DNA from: Candidatus Protistibacter heckmannii
GTDB lineage: Bacteria > Pseudomonadota > Gammaproteobacteria > Burkholderiales > Burkholderiaceae
DNA: 64,000 bases
Direction: 5' to 3'
Assembly (NCBI GenBank): GCA_025050535.1
Contig: JALBVF010000001.1
Coordinates: forward strand, 248,001 to 312,000
The notes under the pieces are model-generated. The model was not told the origin of the DNA. It saw only the letters and a program-made list of their open reading frames with translations, and ran no database searches. Shown one piece after another: positions 18,884 to 27,859 of this stretch. Every line of letters starts with the position of its first letter. Position 1 is the first letter of the stretch. A program made the position numbers and the translations under genes.

Positions 18884-19393
18884 ATGTCTCAAGAGCGCAC
18901 CTCGCAGCAAGCAGCAAACCGCCCCAGGATCCTGGTCTTGCACGGCCCGAACCTGAATCTCCTGGGCACCCGCGAGCCTGAAGTCTACGGTCGCACCACC
19001 CAGGCCGACATCGACGCCGGGCTGGCCGTGCGCGCCACGCAGGCGGGCGCCGATCTCGAGCATTTCCAGAGCAACCACGAGGGCGAGCTGATCGACCGGG
19101 TCCAGGCGGCCCGCACCCAGGGCGTGGATTTCATCCTGATCAATCCGGGTGCCTTCACTCACACCAGCGTCGCCCTGCGCGACACCCTGGCCGGGGTGGA
19201 GATCCCCTTCATCGAAGTGCATCTGTCCAATATCCACAAGCGCGAGCCGTTCCGGCATCACTCCTATCTGTCCGATCTGGCGGTGGGCGTGATCTTCGGA
19301 CTGGGCGCCAAGGGCTACGCCCTGGCGCTGGACTACGCGCTAGAGGCCGTCGCGGCCAAACCCGTTATTATTTATCCGGCATTTAAACAATGA
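18884..19393 (+). CDS. aroQ: Type II 3-dehydroquinate dehydratase AroQ, C-terminus rewritten by an IS
   Basis: 169 aa. Converts 3-dehydroquinate to 3-dehydroshikimate. Family motifs are present: [21 protein letters not shown] (about 16-36, first 20 quoted in part), [11 protein letters not shown] (about 62), [15 protein letters not shown] and [19 protein letters not shown]. The last seven codons (IYPAFKQ) and the TGA come from the inserted IS. Removing the IS and one TA gives GTT ATT AAA TAG, so the ancestral protein ended VIK. The change is beyond the conserved core and activity is probably retained. It was probably the first gene of an aroQ-accB-accC-prmA unit. Confidence 0.92.
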   Translation: MSQERTSQQAANRPRILVLHGPNLNLLGTREPEVYGRTTQADIDAGLAVRATQAGADLEHFQSNHEGELIDRVQAARTQGVDFILINPGAFTHTSVALRDTLAGVEIPFIEVHLSNIHKREPFRHHSYLSDLAVGVIFGLGAKGYALALDYALEAVAAKPVIIYPAFKQ

Positions 19394-19395
19394 AC

Positions 19396-20430
19396 TCAAG
19401 CAGCATACCGAACCGGCGCATGTTCGAAGTAGCTCTTGACGCGCTCGGGCTGTCGCTAAACGCTGAGCAGATGCTGGCGCGAGGCCTTAACCAGTTGCAG
19501 CTTCGAGCGAGCTGGAGCGAGTTTGGTGACGACCTGCTTCAGGTCGGCATTGGCCATTTCGTTGGGGCTCAGTTCGGGGCTGTAGCTGGGCAAGTAGAAG
19601 ACTTCGATCTCGTGCTTGTGCTCGGCCAGCCAGGCCTTCACAGGCTTGCTGTGGTGCACACGCAGGTTGTCCAGGATCAGGTAGATCTTTCGGCCGGCAT
19701 CCTTGACCAGCCGGCGCAGGAAGTCGATCAGGATGTCGGCGCTCAACGCTCCGTCGAAGGCCTGCCAGCGCATCTGGCCCTTGTTGGTGACGGTGGAGAT
19801 CACCGACAAGCCGTGGCGCTTGTTGTTCACGCGAATCACGGGCGTCTGGCCTTGCGGGGCGTAGCTGTGCCCGCGCACGTCGTCGCGGCGCACGCCGGTC
19901 TCGTCGCCCCAGTGAATTTCGGCCCCCTCAGCCTTGGCGCAGGCGGCGATCACCGGGTAGTCCTCGTCGAGCCACTTTTTCACCGCCGCCGGCGACTGCT
20001 CGTAGGCCTTCTTCATGGGCTTTTTCGGCGTGAAGCCCAAACGCTCCAGATACAGGCCCATCGTGCGAACGGCCAGCTTGATGCCTTATCGGTTAAGGAT
20101 CAACTCGGCAACTGCCTGGCGGCTCCACAGCGCATAGATCATCTTCAACTGGTCGGGCGTGCGGTCGCGGATCAGCCGCTGAACCTCGCGTTCCTGCTCC
20201 GCCGTCAGCGTTCTGCCCGTACCCTGCGGGCGCCCGGGGCGCTCAACGTCGAGGGCCTTCCACCCGCCCGCGCGATACGCCTTCACCGCCGCAATGAGCG
20301 TCGTGCGCGACATCTCGCATTGCGCCGCTGCGTCCTTCAGGCTCATGCCATCCAGCCGCATTTTCACCGCACGTCGGTGCCGTTCGTTCAGGGCAGCTAC
20401 CGGCAGCGTTCTCGAGTCGATTTTGTCCAT
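19396..20430 (-). pseudogene. IS630-family transposase of IS-A copy 1, two in-frame stops
   Basis: From ATG 20430 (MDKIDSRTLPVAALNERH) an HTH/winged-helix part runs to AELILNR, where TAA (20088-20086) interrupts before GIKLAVRTMGLYLERLGF. The DDE part contains HWGDETGVRR, LILDNLRVHHSK and SYSPELSPNEM, the three catalytic acidic positions. A second stop, TAG at 19458-19456, replaces a Gln that copy 2 keeps and removes about 20 C-terminal residues. The TAA is shared with copy 2, so it predates the split of the two copies. Each half could be made separately, but copy 1 is probably inactive. Confidence 0.85.
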
Positions 20431-20451
20431 GCAACATGCCGACTCTATATC
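20423..20451 (+). promoter_or_regulatory. Candidate outward promoter at the IS-A right end, facing accB
   Basis: TTGTCC (20423-20428) and TATATC (20446-20451) are separated by exactly 17 bases, each matching four of six consensus positions. It points rightward out of the IS, about 105 bases before accB. It could replace the promoter cut off by the insertion. In copy 2 the same place reads TTATCC with a 16-base spacer. Confidence 0.4.
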
Positions 20452-20557
20452 ACTCAACAAGTTCAATGTTTAAGTGCCGGATCAATAAATAGGGCAGCAA
20501 TGCAGGGAGCCGGCTCCGGCCCGCGCCCCGCGCAGCAATTTTGAGGAGAAGCAAGAC

Positions 20558-20983
20558 ATGGATTTACGCAAACTCAAGACCTTGATCGACCTGGTCGCCG
20601 AATCGGACATCTCCGAGCTGGAAGTGACCGAGGGCGAGGGCAAGGTCCGCATCGTCAAATCCGCCCCCACCCAGATGATCGCCGCCGCGCCGATGGCGGC
20701 CGCGCCCGCCGCCGCGCCGGCCGAATCCGCCGCCCCCGCTGCGCAGGCCGGACACGTCGTCAAGTCGCCAATGGTGGGCACTTTCTACCGCGCCGCCTCG
20801 CCGGGTGCCGCCCCGTTCGTCAACGTGGGCGACACGGTCAAGGAAGGCCAGGTGCTGTGCATCATCGAAGCGATGAAACTGCTCAACGAAATCGAAGCCG
20901 ACAAGGCCGGCGTGATCAAGGAAATCCCGGCCGAGAACGGCCAGGCGGTGGAGTATGGCCAGTCCCTGTTCGTGATCGCCTGA
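20558..20983 (+). CDS. accB: Biotin carboxyl carrier protein of acetyl-CoA carboxylase, AccB
   Basis: 141 aa. Carries carboxybiotin between AccC and AccAD in the first step of fatty-acid synthesis. The N-terminal [20 protein letters not shown], an Ala/Pro-rich linker (about 42-65) and the C-terminal biotinyl domain with [15 protein letters not shown] (target Lys about 106) are all present. A GAGGAG ribosome site precedes the ATG. accC starts 14 bases after it. The gene is essential in most bacteria, so it must be expressed despite the IS upstream. Confidence 0.96.
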   Translation: MDLRKLKTLIDLVAESDISELEVTEGEGKVRIVKSAPTQMIAAAPMAAAPAAAPAESAAPAAQAGHVVKSPMVGTFYRAASPGAAPFVNVGDTVKEGQVLCIIEAMKLLNEIEADKAGVIKEIPAENGQAVEYGQSLFVIA

Positions 20984-20996
20984 CCGGAACCGCGCC

Positions 20997-22367
20997 ATGT
21001 TTGAAAAGGTTCTGATCGCCAATCGCGGGGAAATCGCCCTACGCATCCAGCGCGCCTGCCGCGAGCTGGGCATCCGCACCGTCGTCGTCTATTCCGAGGC
21101 GGACAAGGAAGCCAAGTACGTGAAGCTGGCGGACGAGGCGGTGTGCATCGGCCCCGCGCCCTCGCCGCTGTCCTACCTGAACATGCCGGCCATCATCTCG
21201 GCGGCGGAAGTGACCGACGCCCAGGCGATCCACCCCGGCTACGGCTTCCTCTCGGAGAACGCCGACTTCGCCGAGCGTGTGGAGCAATCTGGCTTCGTCT
21301 TTATCGGCCCGACGCCCGAGGCGATCAGCATGATGGGTGACAAGGTCTCGGCCAAGCAGGCGATGATCAAGGCCGGCGTGCCCTGCGTGCCCGGCTCGGA
21401 AGGCGCCCTGCCCGAGAACAATCCCAAGGAAATCCTCGCCATCGCCCGCAAGATCGGCTATCCAGTCATCATCAAGGCGGTCGGCGGCGGCGGCGGACGC
21501 GGCATGCGCGTGGTCCACACCGAGGCGGCGATGATCAATGCGGTGAACATGACCCGCGAGGAAGCCGGCCTGGCCTTCGGCAATCTGCAGGTCTATATGG
21601 AGAAGTTCCTCGAGAACCCGCGCCATATCGAAATCCAGGTGCTGGCCGACATGTCGCACAACGCGGTCTGGCTGGGCGAGCGCGACTGCTCGATGCAGCG
21701 CCGCCACCAGAAGGTGATCGAGGAGGCGCCCGCGCCCCACATCAACCGCCGCCTGATCGAGCGCATCGGCGAGCGCTGCGCCGACGCCTGCAAGAAGATG
21801 GGCTACCGCGGCGCCGGCACCTTTGAATTCCTCTACGAGAACAACGAGTTCTATTTCATCGAGATGAACACGCGGGTGCAGGTCGAGCACCCGGTGACCG
21901 AGATGATCACGGGCATCGACATCGTGCAGGAGCAGATCCGCATCGCCGCCGGCGAGAAGCTGCGCTTCCGCCAGAGCGACATCGCATTCCGCGGCCATGC
22001 CGTGGAATGCCGGATCAACGCCGAGGACCCGTTCAAGTTCACACCCAGCCCCGGCCGCATCACGGCCTGGCATTCGCCGGGCGGCCCCGGCATCCGCGTG
22101 GATTCGCATGCATACAGCGGCTATTTCGTGCCGCCGAACTACGATTCGATGATCGGCAAGGTCATCACCTACGGCGCCACGCGCGAGCAGGCGATCCGCC
22201 GCATGCGCATCGCGCTCTCGGAGATCGTGGTCGAGGGCATCCTCACCAACATCCCGCTGCACCGCGAGCTGATGCTCGACGCTAAATTCGTCGAGGGCGG
22301 CACCAGCATCCACTACCTGGAACACCGTCTTGCGCAGAAGGAGGCCTCGCTGGGCGAGGCGAAGTAA
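20997..22367 (+). CDS. accC: Biotin carboxylase AccC
   Basis: 456 aa. ATP-dependent carboxylation of the biotin on AccB. The N-terminal domain starts [16 protein letters not shown]. The glycine-rich ATP loop is [14 protein letters not shown] (about 162), with catalytic segments [16 protein letters not shown] (about 230) and [17 protein letters not shown] (about 287). The length is a few residues above the usual 447-450. Transcribed with accB. Intact. Confidence 0.96.
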   Translation: MFEKVLIANRGEIALRIQRACRELGIRTVVVYSEADKEAKYVKLADEAVCIGPAPSPLSYLNMPAIISAAEVTDAQAIHPGYGFLSENADFAERVEQSGFVFIGPTPEAISMMGDKVSAKQAMIKAGVPCVPGSEGALPENNPKEILAIARKIGYPVIIKAVGGGGGRGMRVVHTEAAMINAVNMTREEAGLAFGNLQVYMEKFLENPRHIEIQVLADMSHNAVWLGERDCSMQRRHQKVIEEAPAPHINRRLIERIGERCADACKKMGYRGAGTFEFLYENNEFYFIEMNTRVQVEHPVTEMITGIDIVQEQIRIAAGEKLRFRQSDIAFRGHAVECRINAEDPFKFTPSPGRITAWHSPGGPGIRVDSHAYSGYFVPPNYDSMIGKVITYGATREQAIRRMRIALSEIVVEGILTNIPLHRELMLDAKFVEGGTSIHYLEHRLAQKEASLGEAK

Positions 22368-22377
22368 GCCCTTCCCG

Positions 22378-23325
22378 ATGGCCTACCGTGAAATCCTGAT
22401 GGAGTTGCCGTCGGACCAGGCCGAGGCCTGGTCCGACGCGCTGCTCGACGCGGGCGCGCTGTCGGTGTCGGTGGAAGATGCGCGCGCCGGCGAGGCCGAC
22501 GAGGACGCCCTCTTCGGCGAACCCGGGATGGAAGCGACGGCCAACGCCTGGCGCCTCTCGCGCCTGACCGCCCTGGTGGCCGACGAGGCCGCCGATGGTT
22601 CGGCGGGCGGACTGGCGGCCTGCCTGAGTGAGGCCGCCGCCGCGCTGGGCCTGGACGCCCCGCCCTCCTACACCGCGCGCGACTTGCAGGAGCAGGACTG
22701 GGTGCGGCTCACGCAGTCGCAGTTTCCGCCGATGCATATCGGGGAGCACATCTGGGTGGTGCCTTCCTGGCACGACCGGACGCAGGAAGCGCGCGACGAT
22801 CCCCAATCCGTCATCCTCGAACTCGACCCCGGACTCGCCTTCGGCACGGGCAGCCATCCGACCACGCGGCTGTGCATGGCCTGGCTGGAAAGCGCCGCGG
22901 CGGATCTGCGCGGGGGACGGTTTTCCCGCGTGCTCGACTACGGCTGCGGCTCGGGCATCCTGGCCATCGTCGCCGCCAAGTTCGGCGCGGTGGAGGTGAG
23001 CGGCGTGGACATCGACGCCGACGCCGTGACGGCGGCCCGCGACAATGCGCTGCGCAACCATGCGGCAGCGCGCTTCGCCCTGCCCGACGAACTCGAGGCC
23101 GGACAGTTCGGCCTGGTGGTCGCCAATATCCTGTCCAACCCGCTCAAGGTGATGGCCGGCATGCTCTCGCAGCACGTCGCGCCGGGCGGAAGCCTGGTGC
23201 TCTCGGGCGTGCTCGAACGTCAGGCGCGGGAAGTGGCCGCCGCGTATGCGCCCTGGATCGCGCTGTCGGTCTGGCGCAGCGACGAAGGCTGGGTTTGCCT
23301 GCACGGCAGTAAACCGGCAGACTAG
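22378..23325 (+). CDS. prmA: Ribosomal protein L11 methyltransferase PrmA
   Basis: 315 aa from ATG 22378 ([20 protein letters not shown]). Trimethylates L11 using S-adenosylmethionine. Motif I is [19 protein letters not shown] (about 184), followed by [11 protein letters not shown], and the catalytic NPPY-like site is [12 protein letters not shown] (about 247). The upstream [11 protein letters not shown] substrate motif is present. It follows accC after ten bases. Intact. Confidence 0.94.
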   Translation: MAYREILMELPSDQAEAWSDALLDAGALSVSVEDARAGEADEDALFGEPGMEATANAWRLSRLTALVADEAADGSAGGLAACLSEAAAALGLDAPPSYTARDLQEQDWVRLTQSQFPPMHIGEHIWVVPSWHDRTQEARDDPQSVILELDPGLAFGTGSHPTTRLCMAWLESAAADLRGGRFSRVLDYGCGSGILAIVAAKFGAVEVSGVDIDADAVTAARDNALRNHAAARFALPDELEAGQFGLVVANILSNPLKVMAGMLSQHVAPGGSLVLSGVLERQAREVAAAYAPWIALSVWRSDEGWVCLHGSKPAD

Positions 23326-23330
23326 CGCCT

Positions 23331-24572
23331 ATGCTGCTGACGACCTGCTGCCCCTACTGCAAAACCGGATTCCGCATTGCGCCGGATCAGCTGAAACAGC
23401 GCCAGGGACTGGTGCGCTGCGGGCGTTGCATGCCGGTGTTCAACGGCGCGGACAATCAGATCCGCACCACCGTGGTGGAGCCCGACGCGATCATGGCCGC
23501 GGCCATCCGCGTGGCGGCGATGCAGGCAGATCAGGCCGCCCCCGCTCCGCAGGCCGAACCCGAAGTGCTGCGCGAGATGGTCGAGCTCGCCGAGCCAGCG
23601 GGCGCGCAGGCGCAGGCCGGCACGCAGATAGATGCCCATGCCGAGGCGCAGGCGGCGGCCGATGCGCCTTCGGCCGCCGCGCTGGGCGCGCAGTTCGATA
23701 CGAAATTCGCCGCGCTGAACGACGCGCTCGACGAAGAGCTGACGCCGCCCGCCCAGGAGGCGGATCGCGCGCAGCCGTCCGCGCCCGCGCAAGAGGAATT
23801 GACCGCCGCCCTGGAGGGGCTGCAGCTCGACCGCGAGCCTGAGCCGGATGCGCAGGCCGCCTCCGCCGAGGAGAAGACGGCGGACTACGTCGACGTGGTC
23901 TTTGAATCCAAGCCGAACCCGCCCTTCCCTTCCGGCGCGCGCGACGCGGCCACCGATGCGATCGTGACCGAGGGTCTGTTGCTCGACGGCGACGGCGGCG
24001 CCTCGCCCCTGCCGGCCCGCGTGCCCCAGCCTTCGCTCTACGGCGACGATGAGGATCTGCAACCGAGCTTTATCCGCGAGCGCCGCCGATCGGCCGGCGC
24101 CGGCCTGCGCTGGGCGCTCTCGCTGATCCTGTTCGTCGCGCTGGCCGCGCAGCTGGCCTACACCGGCCGCAACGTGGTCGCGAGCACGGTGCCCGCCGCC
24201 GCGCCGCTGCTGCAGACGGCCTGCGCGGAGCTGGGCTGCGAGCTCGCGCCGGTGCGCAATCCCGACGCCTGGGCGATCCAGAATTCCGATCTGCAGCAGG
24301 TCGGCGGCGCGGGCCAGATCTATCTGCTCTCGGCCAATCTCAAGCAGAGCGCTGGCTACACCCTGGCGCTGCCCGCGCTGGAGCTGACGCTCACCGACGT
24401 GCAGGGCAAGCCCACCGCCAGCCGCGTGCTCATGCCCAAGGAATACCTGCCCGAGGAGCAGGAGGCGCTGGCCGCCTCCGGACTCGCGCCGGGCGCCGAA
24501 GTGGCGCTGGCCCTGCCGCTGGAGCTGCGCGCCGCGGCGGTGAATTACCGCCTGCTCGCCTTCTACCCCTGA
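23331..24572 (+). CDS. Zinc-ribbon (MJ0042-type) DUF3426 membrane protein
   Basis: 413 aa. The N-terminus is a zinc ribbon with CPYC (about 7-10) and CGRC (about 31-34). A long Ala/Glu/Gln-rich region of low complexity follows (about 65-250). One membrane helix is visible (GLRWALSLILFVALAAQLAYT, about 262), then a conserved DUF3426 domain with GCELAPVRNP and LPLELRAAAVNYRLLAFYP at the end. Function unknown; the family regularly follows prmA in betaproteobacteria. It starts five bases after prmA. Intact. Confidence 0.85.
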   Translation: MLLTTCCPYCKTGFRIAPDQLKQRQGLVRCGRCMPVFNGADNQIRTTVVEPDAIMAAAIRVAAMQADQAAPAPQAEPEVLREMVELAEPAGAQAQAGTQIDAHAEAQAAADAPSAAALGAQFDTKFAALNDALDEELTPPAQEADRAQPSAPAQEELTAALEGLQLDREPEPDAQAASAEEKTADYVDVVFESKPNPPFPSGARDAATDAIVTEGLLLDGDGGASPLPARVPQPSLYGDDEDLQPSFIRERRRSAGAGLRWALSLILFVALAAQLAYTGRNVVASTVPAAAPLLQTACAELGCELAPVRNPDAWAIQNSDLQQVGGAGQIYLLSANLKQSAGYTLALPALELTLTDVQGKPTASRVLMPKEYLPEEQEALAASGLAPGAEVALALPLELRAAAVNYRLLAFYP

Positions 24573-24609
24573 TTTCTTTCCCCGTCTTCACTCTCCACAG
24601 TTTCCAGCC

Positions 24610-25545
24610 ATGTCCACCCTGATCTGCGGTTCGGTCGCCTTCGACACCATCATGACCTTCGAGGGTCGCTTCCGCAACCACATCCTGCCTGACCAGATCC
24701 ACATGCTGAACGTATCCTTCCTGGTGCCGGGCATGCGGCGCGAATTCGGCGGCTGCGCCGGCAACATCGCGTATTCGCTCAAGCTGCTCGGTGGCAATCC
24801 AATGATCATGGCGACAGTCGGCGCTGACGCCGGCCCCTACTATGACCACCTGGAAAAGCTGAGCCTGAGCGCCAAGCACATGCTCGAAGTGCCCGAGATG
24901 TTCACCGCCCAGGCGATGATCACCACCGATCTGGACAACAATCAGATCACCGCCTTCCACCCCGGTGCGATGAGCCAGTCGCATCTGAACAAGGTGGGCG
25001 ACGCGCCGGGCTGCACTCTGGGCATCGTCGCGCCCGACGGCAAGCAGGCGATGATGGAACACGCCCAGCAGCTGCACGACGCCAACATCCCCTTCATCTT
25101 CGATCCGGGTCAGGCGATGCCGGCCTTCACGCCGGAAGATCTGAAACATCTCGTGGAACTCGCCGATTACGTCGCAGTCAACGACTACGAAGCGCTGCTG
25201 CTGTCGAAATCCGCCGGCTGGACGCTGGAGCAGATTGCAGCCAAGGTGGATGCGCTGATCGTGACGAAGGGCGAGAAGGGGGCCCTCATCATGGCGGGCG
25301 GCATCAGCCACGAGATTCCCGCGGTCGAGGTCGAGGCAGTGGTCGATCCGACAGGCTGCGGCGACGCCTTCCGCGCCGGCCTGCTCTACGGCATCGAACA
25401 CGGCCTTGACTGGCCGACCACCGGCCGCCTGGCGAGCCTGCTTGGCTCGATCAAAGTCGCGCAGCGCGGCCCGCAAAACCACCATTTCACCCCTGCGAGC
25501 ATCGCCGAGCAGTTCGAGCGGGCGTTTTCGTACAAGCTGGGTTGA
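24610..25545 (+). CDS. PfkB-family carbohydrate/adenosine kinase
   Basis: 311 aa. Ribokinase-like fold. The N-terminal substrate segment is LICGSVAFDTIM, the glycine pair region FGGCAGNIAYSLKLLGG (about 46-62), and the C-terminal PfkB signature VDPTGCGDAFRAGLLYGI (about 248-265) carries the catalytic Asp. Related genes are annotated as adenosine kinase, but the phosphate acceptor cannot be fixed here. Follows the DUF3426 gene by 37 bases in the conserved accBC-prmA run. Intact. Confidence 0.87.
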   Translation: MSTLICGSVAFDTIMTFEGRFRNHILPDQIHMLNVSFLVPGMRREFGGCAGNIAYSLKLLGGNPMIMATVGADAGPYYDHLEKLSLSAKHMLEVPEMFTAQAMITTDLDNNQITAFHPGAMSQSHLNKVGDAPGCTLGIVAPDGKQAMMEHAQQLHDANIPFIFDPGQAMPAFTPEDLKHLVELADYVAVNDYEALLLSKSAGWTLEQIAAKVDALIVTKGEKGALIMAGGISHEIPAVEVEAVVDPTGCGDAFRAGLLYGIEHGLDWPTTGRLASLLGSIKVAQRGPQNHHFTPASIAEQFERAFSYKLG

Positions 25546-25593
25546 GCCCGGCGATTTATACTTGAAGTTGTCTGTTTGGCAGGGAGAAGGAAG

Positions 25594-26070
25594 ATGAACA
25601 CATTGATCAGGACAAGCACCCTCGCAGTTGCCGCCAGCGGCGTTCTTCTGCTGCAAGGCTGCTTTCCGACCAGCTCGGCTTCGATCTACAACCGCGGCCA
25701 GGCACAGCGCGAGCAGATCGTGCGCATGGGCGTGGTCGAGTCGGTGCGGGAAGTCGTGATCCGCGACGACCAGGGCGCCAGCTCGAACGTGGGCGGCCTC
25801 GCCGGCGTGGCGGTCGGCACGATCGCCGGCAGCAATGTCGGCGGCGGCAAGGGTTCGACGATCGGCGCGATCGCCGGCGGCCTTGGCGGTCTGGTGGCCG
25901 GCTCGGTGCTCGGGCGCAAGCTCGAGGAATCCAAGGGCCTGGAAATCACGGTGAAGATGGACAGCGGCGAACTGCGCGCCATCACCCAGGAGGCCGACGA
26001 GGCCTTCAAGCCGGGCGAGCGCGTGCGCCTGATCTCTGGCAGCGGCGTCACCCGCGTGACCCACTATTGA
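25594..26070 (+). CDS. Glycine-zipper 2TM outer-membrane lipoprotein, stop supplied by an IS
   Basis: 158 aa from ATG 25594, preceded by a strong AGGGAGAAGG site. A lipoprotein signal ends in VLLLQGC (Cys about 23). The middle holds a glycine-zipper pair of membrane segments (GGLAGVAVGTIAGSNVGGG and IGAIAGGLGGLVAGSVLG). The C-terminus is VRLISGSGVTRVTHY. The final Tyr codon and TGA lie at the IS-B junction. Without the IS the reading would be ACC CAC TAG, ending in His. Related SlyB/Pcp-like proteins stabilise the outer membrane; the exact role is not known. Confidence 0.85.
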   Translation: MNTLIRTSTLAVAASGVLLLQGCFPTSSASIYNRGQAQREQIVRMGVVESVREVVIRDDQGASSNVGGLAGVAVGTIAGSNVGGGKGSTIGAIAGGLGGLVAGSVLGRKLEESKGLEITVKMDSGELRAITQEADEAFKPGERVRLISGSGVTRVTHY

Positions 26071-27190
26071 CGCGGCAATATAAAGATTTAACTTATTATC
26101 ATTTCTGGCATGCGAATTGGCATAGAAAAAGAAGACGCTCGATACCAGAAACTGGAGCAACTGCACGAGAGGCGAAAGCAGGTCGTGAGGTTGCATCGGA
26201 AGGGATACGGAGTCATGGCCATCGCGGAGTTGACAGGGCTGAGTTACCCGGCGGCTCGACTGGCCATTGATCTCTATGAAGAAGGGGGCGCGGCGGCCCT
26301 GAAGCCGCACCCACGAGCTCGTACGCCAGGAGACGGAAGACGGCTGAATGTGGATCAAGAAGAAGCAATCCGGCGCACGATCTGCGACAAACGTCCGGAG
26401 CAGTTGAAGATGGAATCTGCGCTCTGGACGCGAGGCGCGGTCATGCTGTTCATCGAACAGGAATACGCGGTCAAACTCTCAATACGTGCGGTCGGAGACT
26501 ACCTCAAGCGCTGGGGTTTCACGCCGAAAAAGCCGATCAAGCGCGCTTACGAACAGCGACCGGAGTCTGTCAAGCAGTGGATCGATCAGGAGTATCCGGC
26601 CATCGAGAAGCGTGCCAAGGCCAAAGGTGGCGAGATTCACTGGGGTGACGAAACCGCGTTGGTGAATACGGATGTTCGGGGCCGCAGTTATGCTCCAAAA
26701 GGGCAAGCCCCGGTCACGATGGCGGTTAGAGGTACGCGACAGAAGCTGTCGATGATTTCCACAGTGACCAATCAGGGCAAGGCAAGCTGGATGATCATCG
26801 ATGGTGCCTTTAACCACGAGAAGCTCATCGAGTTCTTCGAGGCGCTGGTGGCCGATGGCAAGCGCGCGGGAAAGAAAGTGTTCCTGATCCTCGACAACCT
26901 CGGCGTGCATCACTGCAAGCCGGTCAAGGCATGGCTTGCCGAGCACCAAGCCGACATCGAAGTCTTTTACCTGCCAAGCTACAGCCCGGAGCTCAATCTG
27001 GATGAGCGACTCAACGCCGACCTGAAACATGTCATCAGCACACGAGTCCCCGTCAGAACAAAGGCCAAATTACACGCCGCAGCAAAGAACCACATGGCGT
27101 TCATCGAAACCCATCTCGAACGCGTGAAATCCTACTTCCAGGATCCCCGCGTCAAATACGCCGCATGAAAACTTCTTCCTGCCGGATCAA
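26067..27190 (+). mobile_element. IS630-family element IS-B, copy 1 (complete)
   Basis: 1,124 bp bounded by TA at 26065-26066 and 27191-27192. Ends read TTGACGCGGCA on the left and TGCCGGATCAA on the right, an inverted repeat of about 11 bases with two mismatches. It carries one uninterrupted transposase. It is inverted relative to copy 2 at 29866-30845. It differs from IS-A in sequence but belongs to the same family. Confidence 0.92.
26110..27168 (+). CDS. IS630-family DDE transposase, intact
   Basis: 352 aa, usual full length. The N-terminal HTH (RRKQVVRLHRKGYGVMAIAE) is followed by a second winged-helix part. The DDE catalytic core shows HWGDETALVNTD (about 180), FLILDNLGVHHCKPVKAWL (second Asp about 262) and LPSYSPELNLDERLNADLK (Glu about 296). 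It ends with VKSYFQDPRVKYAA. This is the only undamaged transposase in the window and could mobilise both IS-B copies. Confidence 0.95.
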   Translation: MRIGIEKEDARYQKLEQLHERRKQVVRLHRKGYGVMAIAELTGLSYPAARLAIDLYEEGGAAALKPHPRARTPGDGRRLNVDQEEAIRRTICDKRPEQLKMESALWTRGAVMLFIEQEYAVKLSIRAVGDYLKRWGFTPKKPIKRAYEQRPESVKQWIDQEYPAIEKRAKAKGGEIHWGDETALVNTDVRGRSYAPKGQAPVTMAVRGTRQKLSMISTVTNQGKASWMIIDGAFNHEKLIEFFEALVADGKRAGKKVFLILDNLGVHHCKPVKAWLAEHQADIEVFYLPSYSPELNLDERLNADLKHVISTRVPVRTKAKLHAAAKNHMAFIETHLERVKSYFQDPRVKYAA

Positions 27191-27192
27191 TA

Positions 27193-27350
27193 GGCGGAAC
27201 GCGCGGACGCGCACCAGTGATGGACATCAGGTGCGGGATGAGTTCCTTTGCGCGTGCTGGCATCCATTTCTCGTCTGGTATGCCAAGCAAGCGGCGCAGC
27301 ACCTCGTAGGCGGCGACATCGAGTCGGATGCGGTGTGATCCAGCGACCGC
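27193..27350 (-). pseudogene. Unidentified protein fragment cut by IS-B copy 1
   Basis: Leftward reading gives a coherent protein-like stretch: RIRLDVAAYEVLRRLLGIP, then DEKWMPARAKELIPHLMSI, then TGARPRVPP, which runs into the IS. No start is visible. I do not recognise the family. It may be the 3' part of a gene of the adjacent restriction locus. The stretch 27351-27533 shows no convincing gene. Confidence 0.35.
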
Positions 27351-27533
27351 TCAGAACGGATGGACACGGCCTGGCCGCCGCCTGTAGCGATCAACCGGAG
27401 CGATGCGGCGACATCGAGTCGTCAAGCCCCTTGTGGCGACATCACGGCGCAGTGCGGGCAGCCCATGCCGGGCAGCCTCAACAAATCCGTGAGCCCAGAC
27501 GGACGCCAGGAGTTGAGCGATGAAGGATTCGTC

Positions 27534-27859
27534 CTACCGCAACTTTCCCGGCGTTTTGGTCAATACGACCGACGTTGCCTCGAAAAGCCAGTTGCGCAGG
27601 GTTACCAGACCGAAGCGCGGCTCGATGGTCAGAGTGTGCGTGTCGAAGGAAAGCGAGCCGACGTATCTGCCGGCCCACCACGTACCGTCCCAGGCGCAGT
27701 AGACGACTGGCTCGTCTGCGTCACGCTCGCCGGAAATTGGAACGATGAGATCCATAGCACGGACATTGGTCGCAAGCCGGCGAAGCCAGGCAGCTTCTGC
27801 TGCCGTCGTCTGCGGAGCGAGCGGCGAACAGTCCCGTGCGACAAGTTTAACTCGGCCAC
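27534..27859 (-). pseudogene. McrC-like restriction-component fragment
   Basis: A probable GTG start at 27859 (VAEL) is followed by a frameshift into LVARDCSPLAPQTTAAEAAW and LRRLATNVRAMDLIVPISGE, then WAGRYVGSLSFDTHTLTIEP, RFGLVTLRNWL. The WxGRYVG...L.IEPRFG pattern is the N-terminal signature of McrC/LlaJI-type partners that pair with McrB GTPases. The nuclease part is absent and the reading stops at 27534. It lies directly downstream of the McrB-like gene, as expected for a partner. Non-functional. Confidence 0.55.

Larger units (their letters stand above)
19371..20485 (-). mobile_element. IS630-family element IS-A, copy 1
   Basis: About 1,115 bp, flanked by TA at 19369-19370 and 20486-20487, the TA duplication typical of IS630/Tc1-mariner elements. 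Terminal inverted repeats resemble TTGATCCGGCACTTAAACA; the left end has diverged slightly. Nearly identical to copy 2 at 62749-63862. The transposase runs leftward, opposite to aroQ and accB. Deleting the element with one TA restores an aroQ stop, confirming the boundaries. Confidence 0.9.

Noticed and set aside
27310-27421. 17-base direct repeat GCGGCGACATCGAGTCG at 27310 and 27405 as an attachment site
   Set aside because: No integrase or tRNA is adjacent and the repeats lie within a decayed stretch; a local duplication is simpler.
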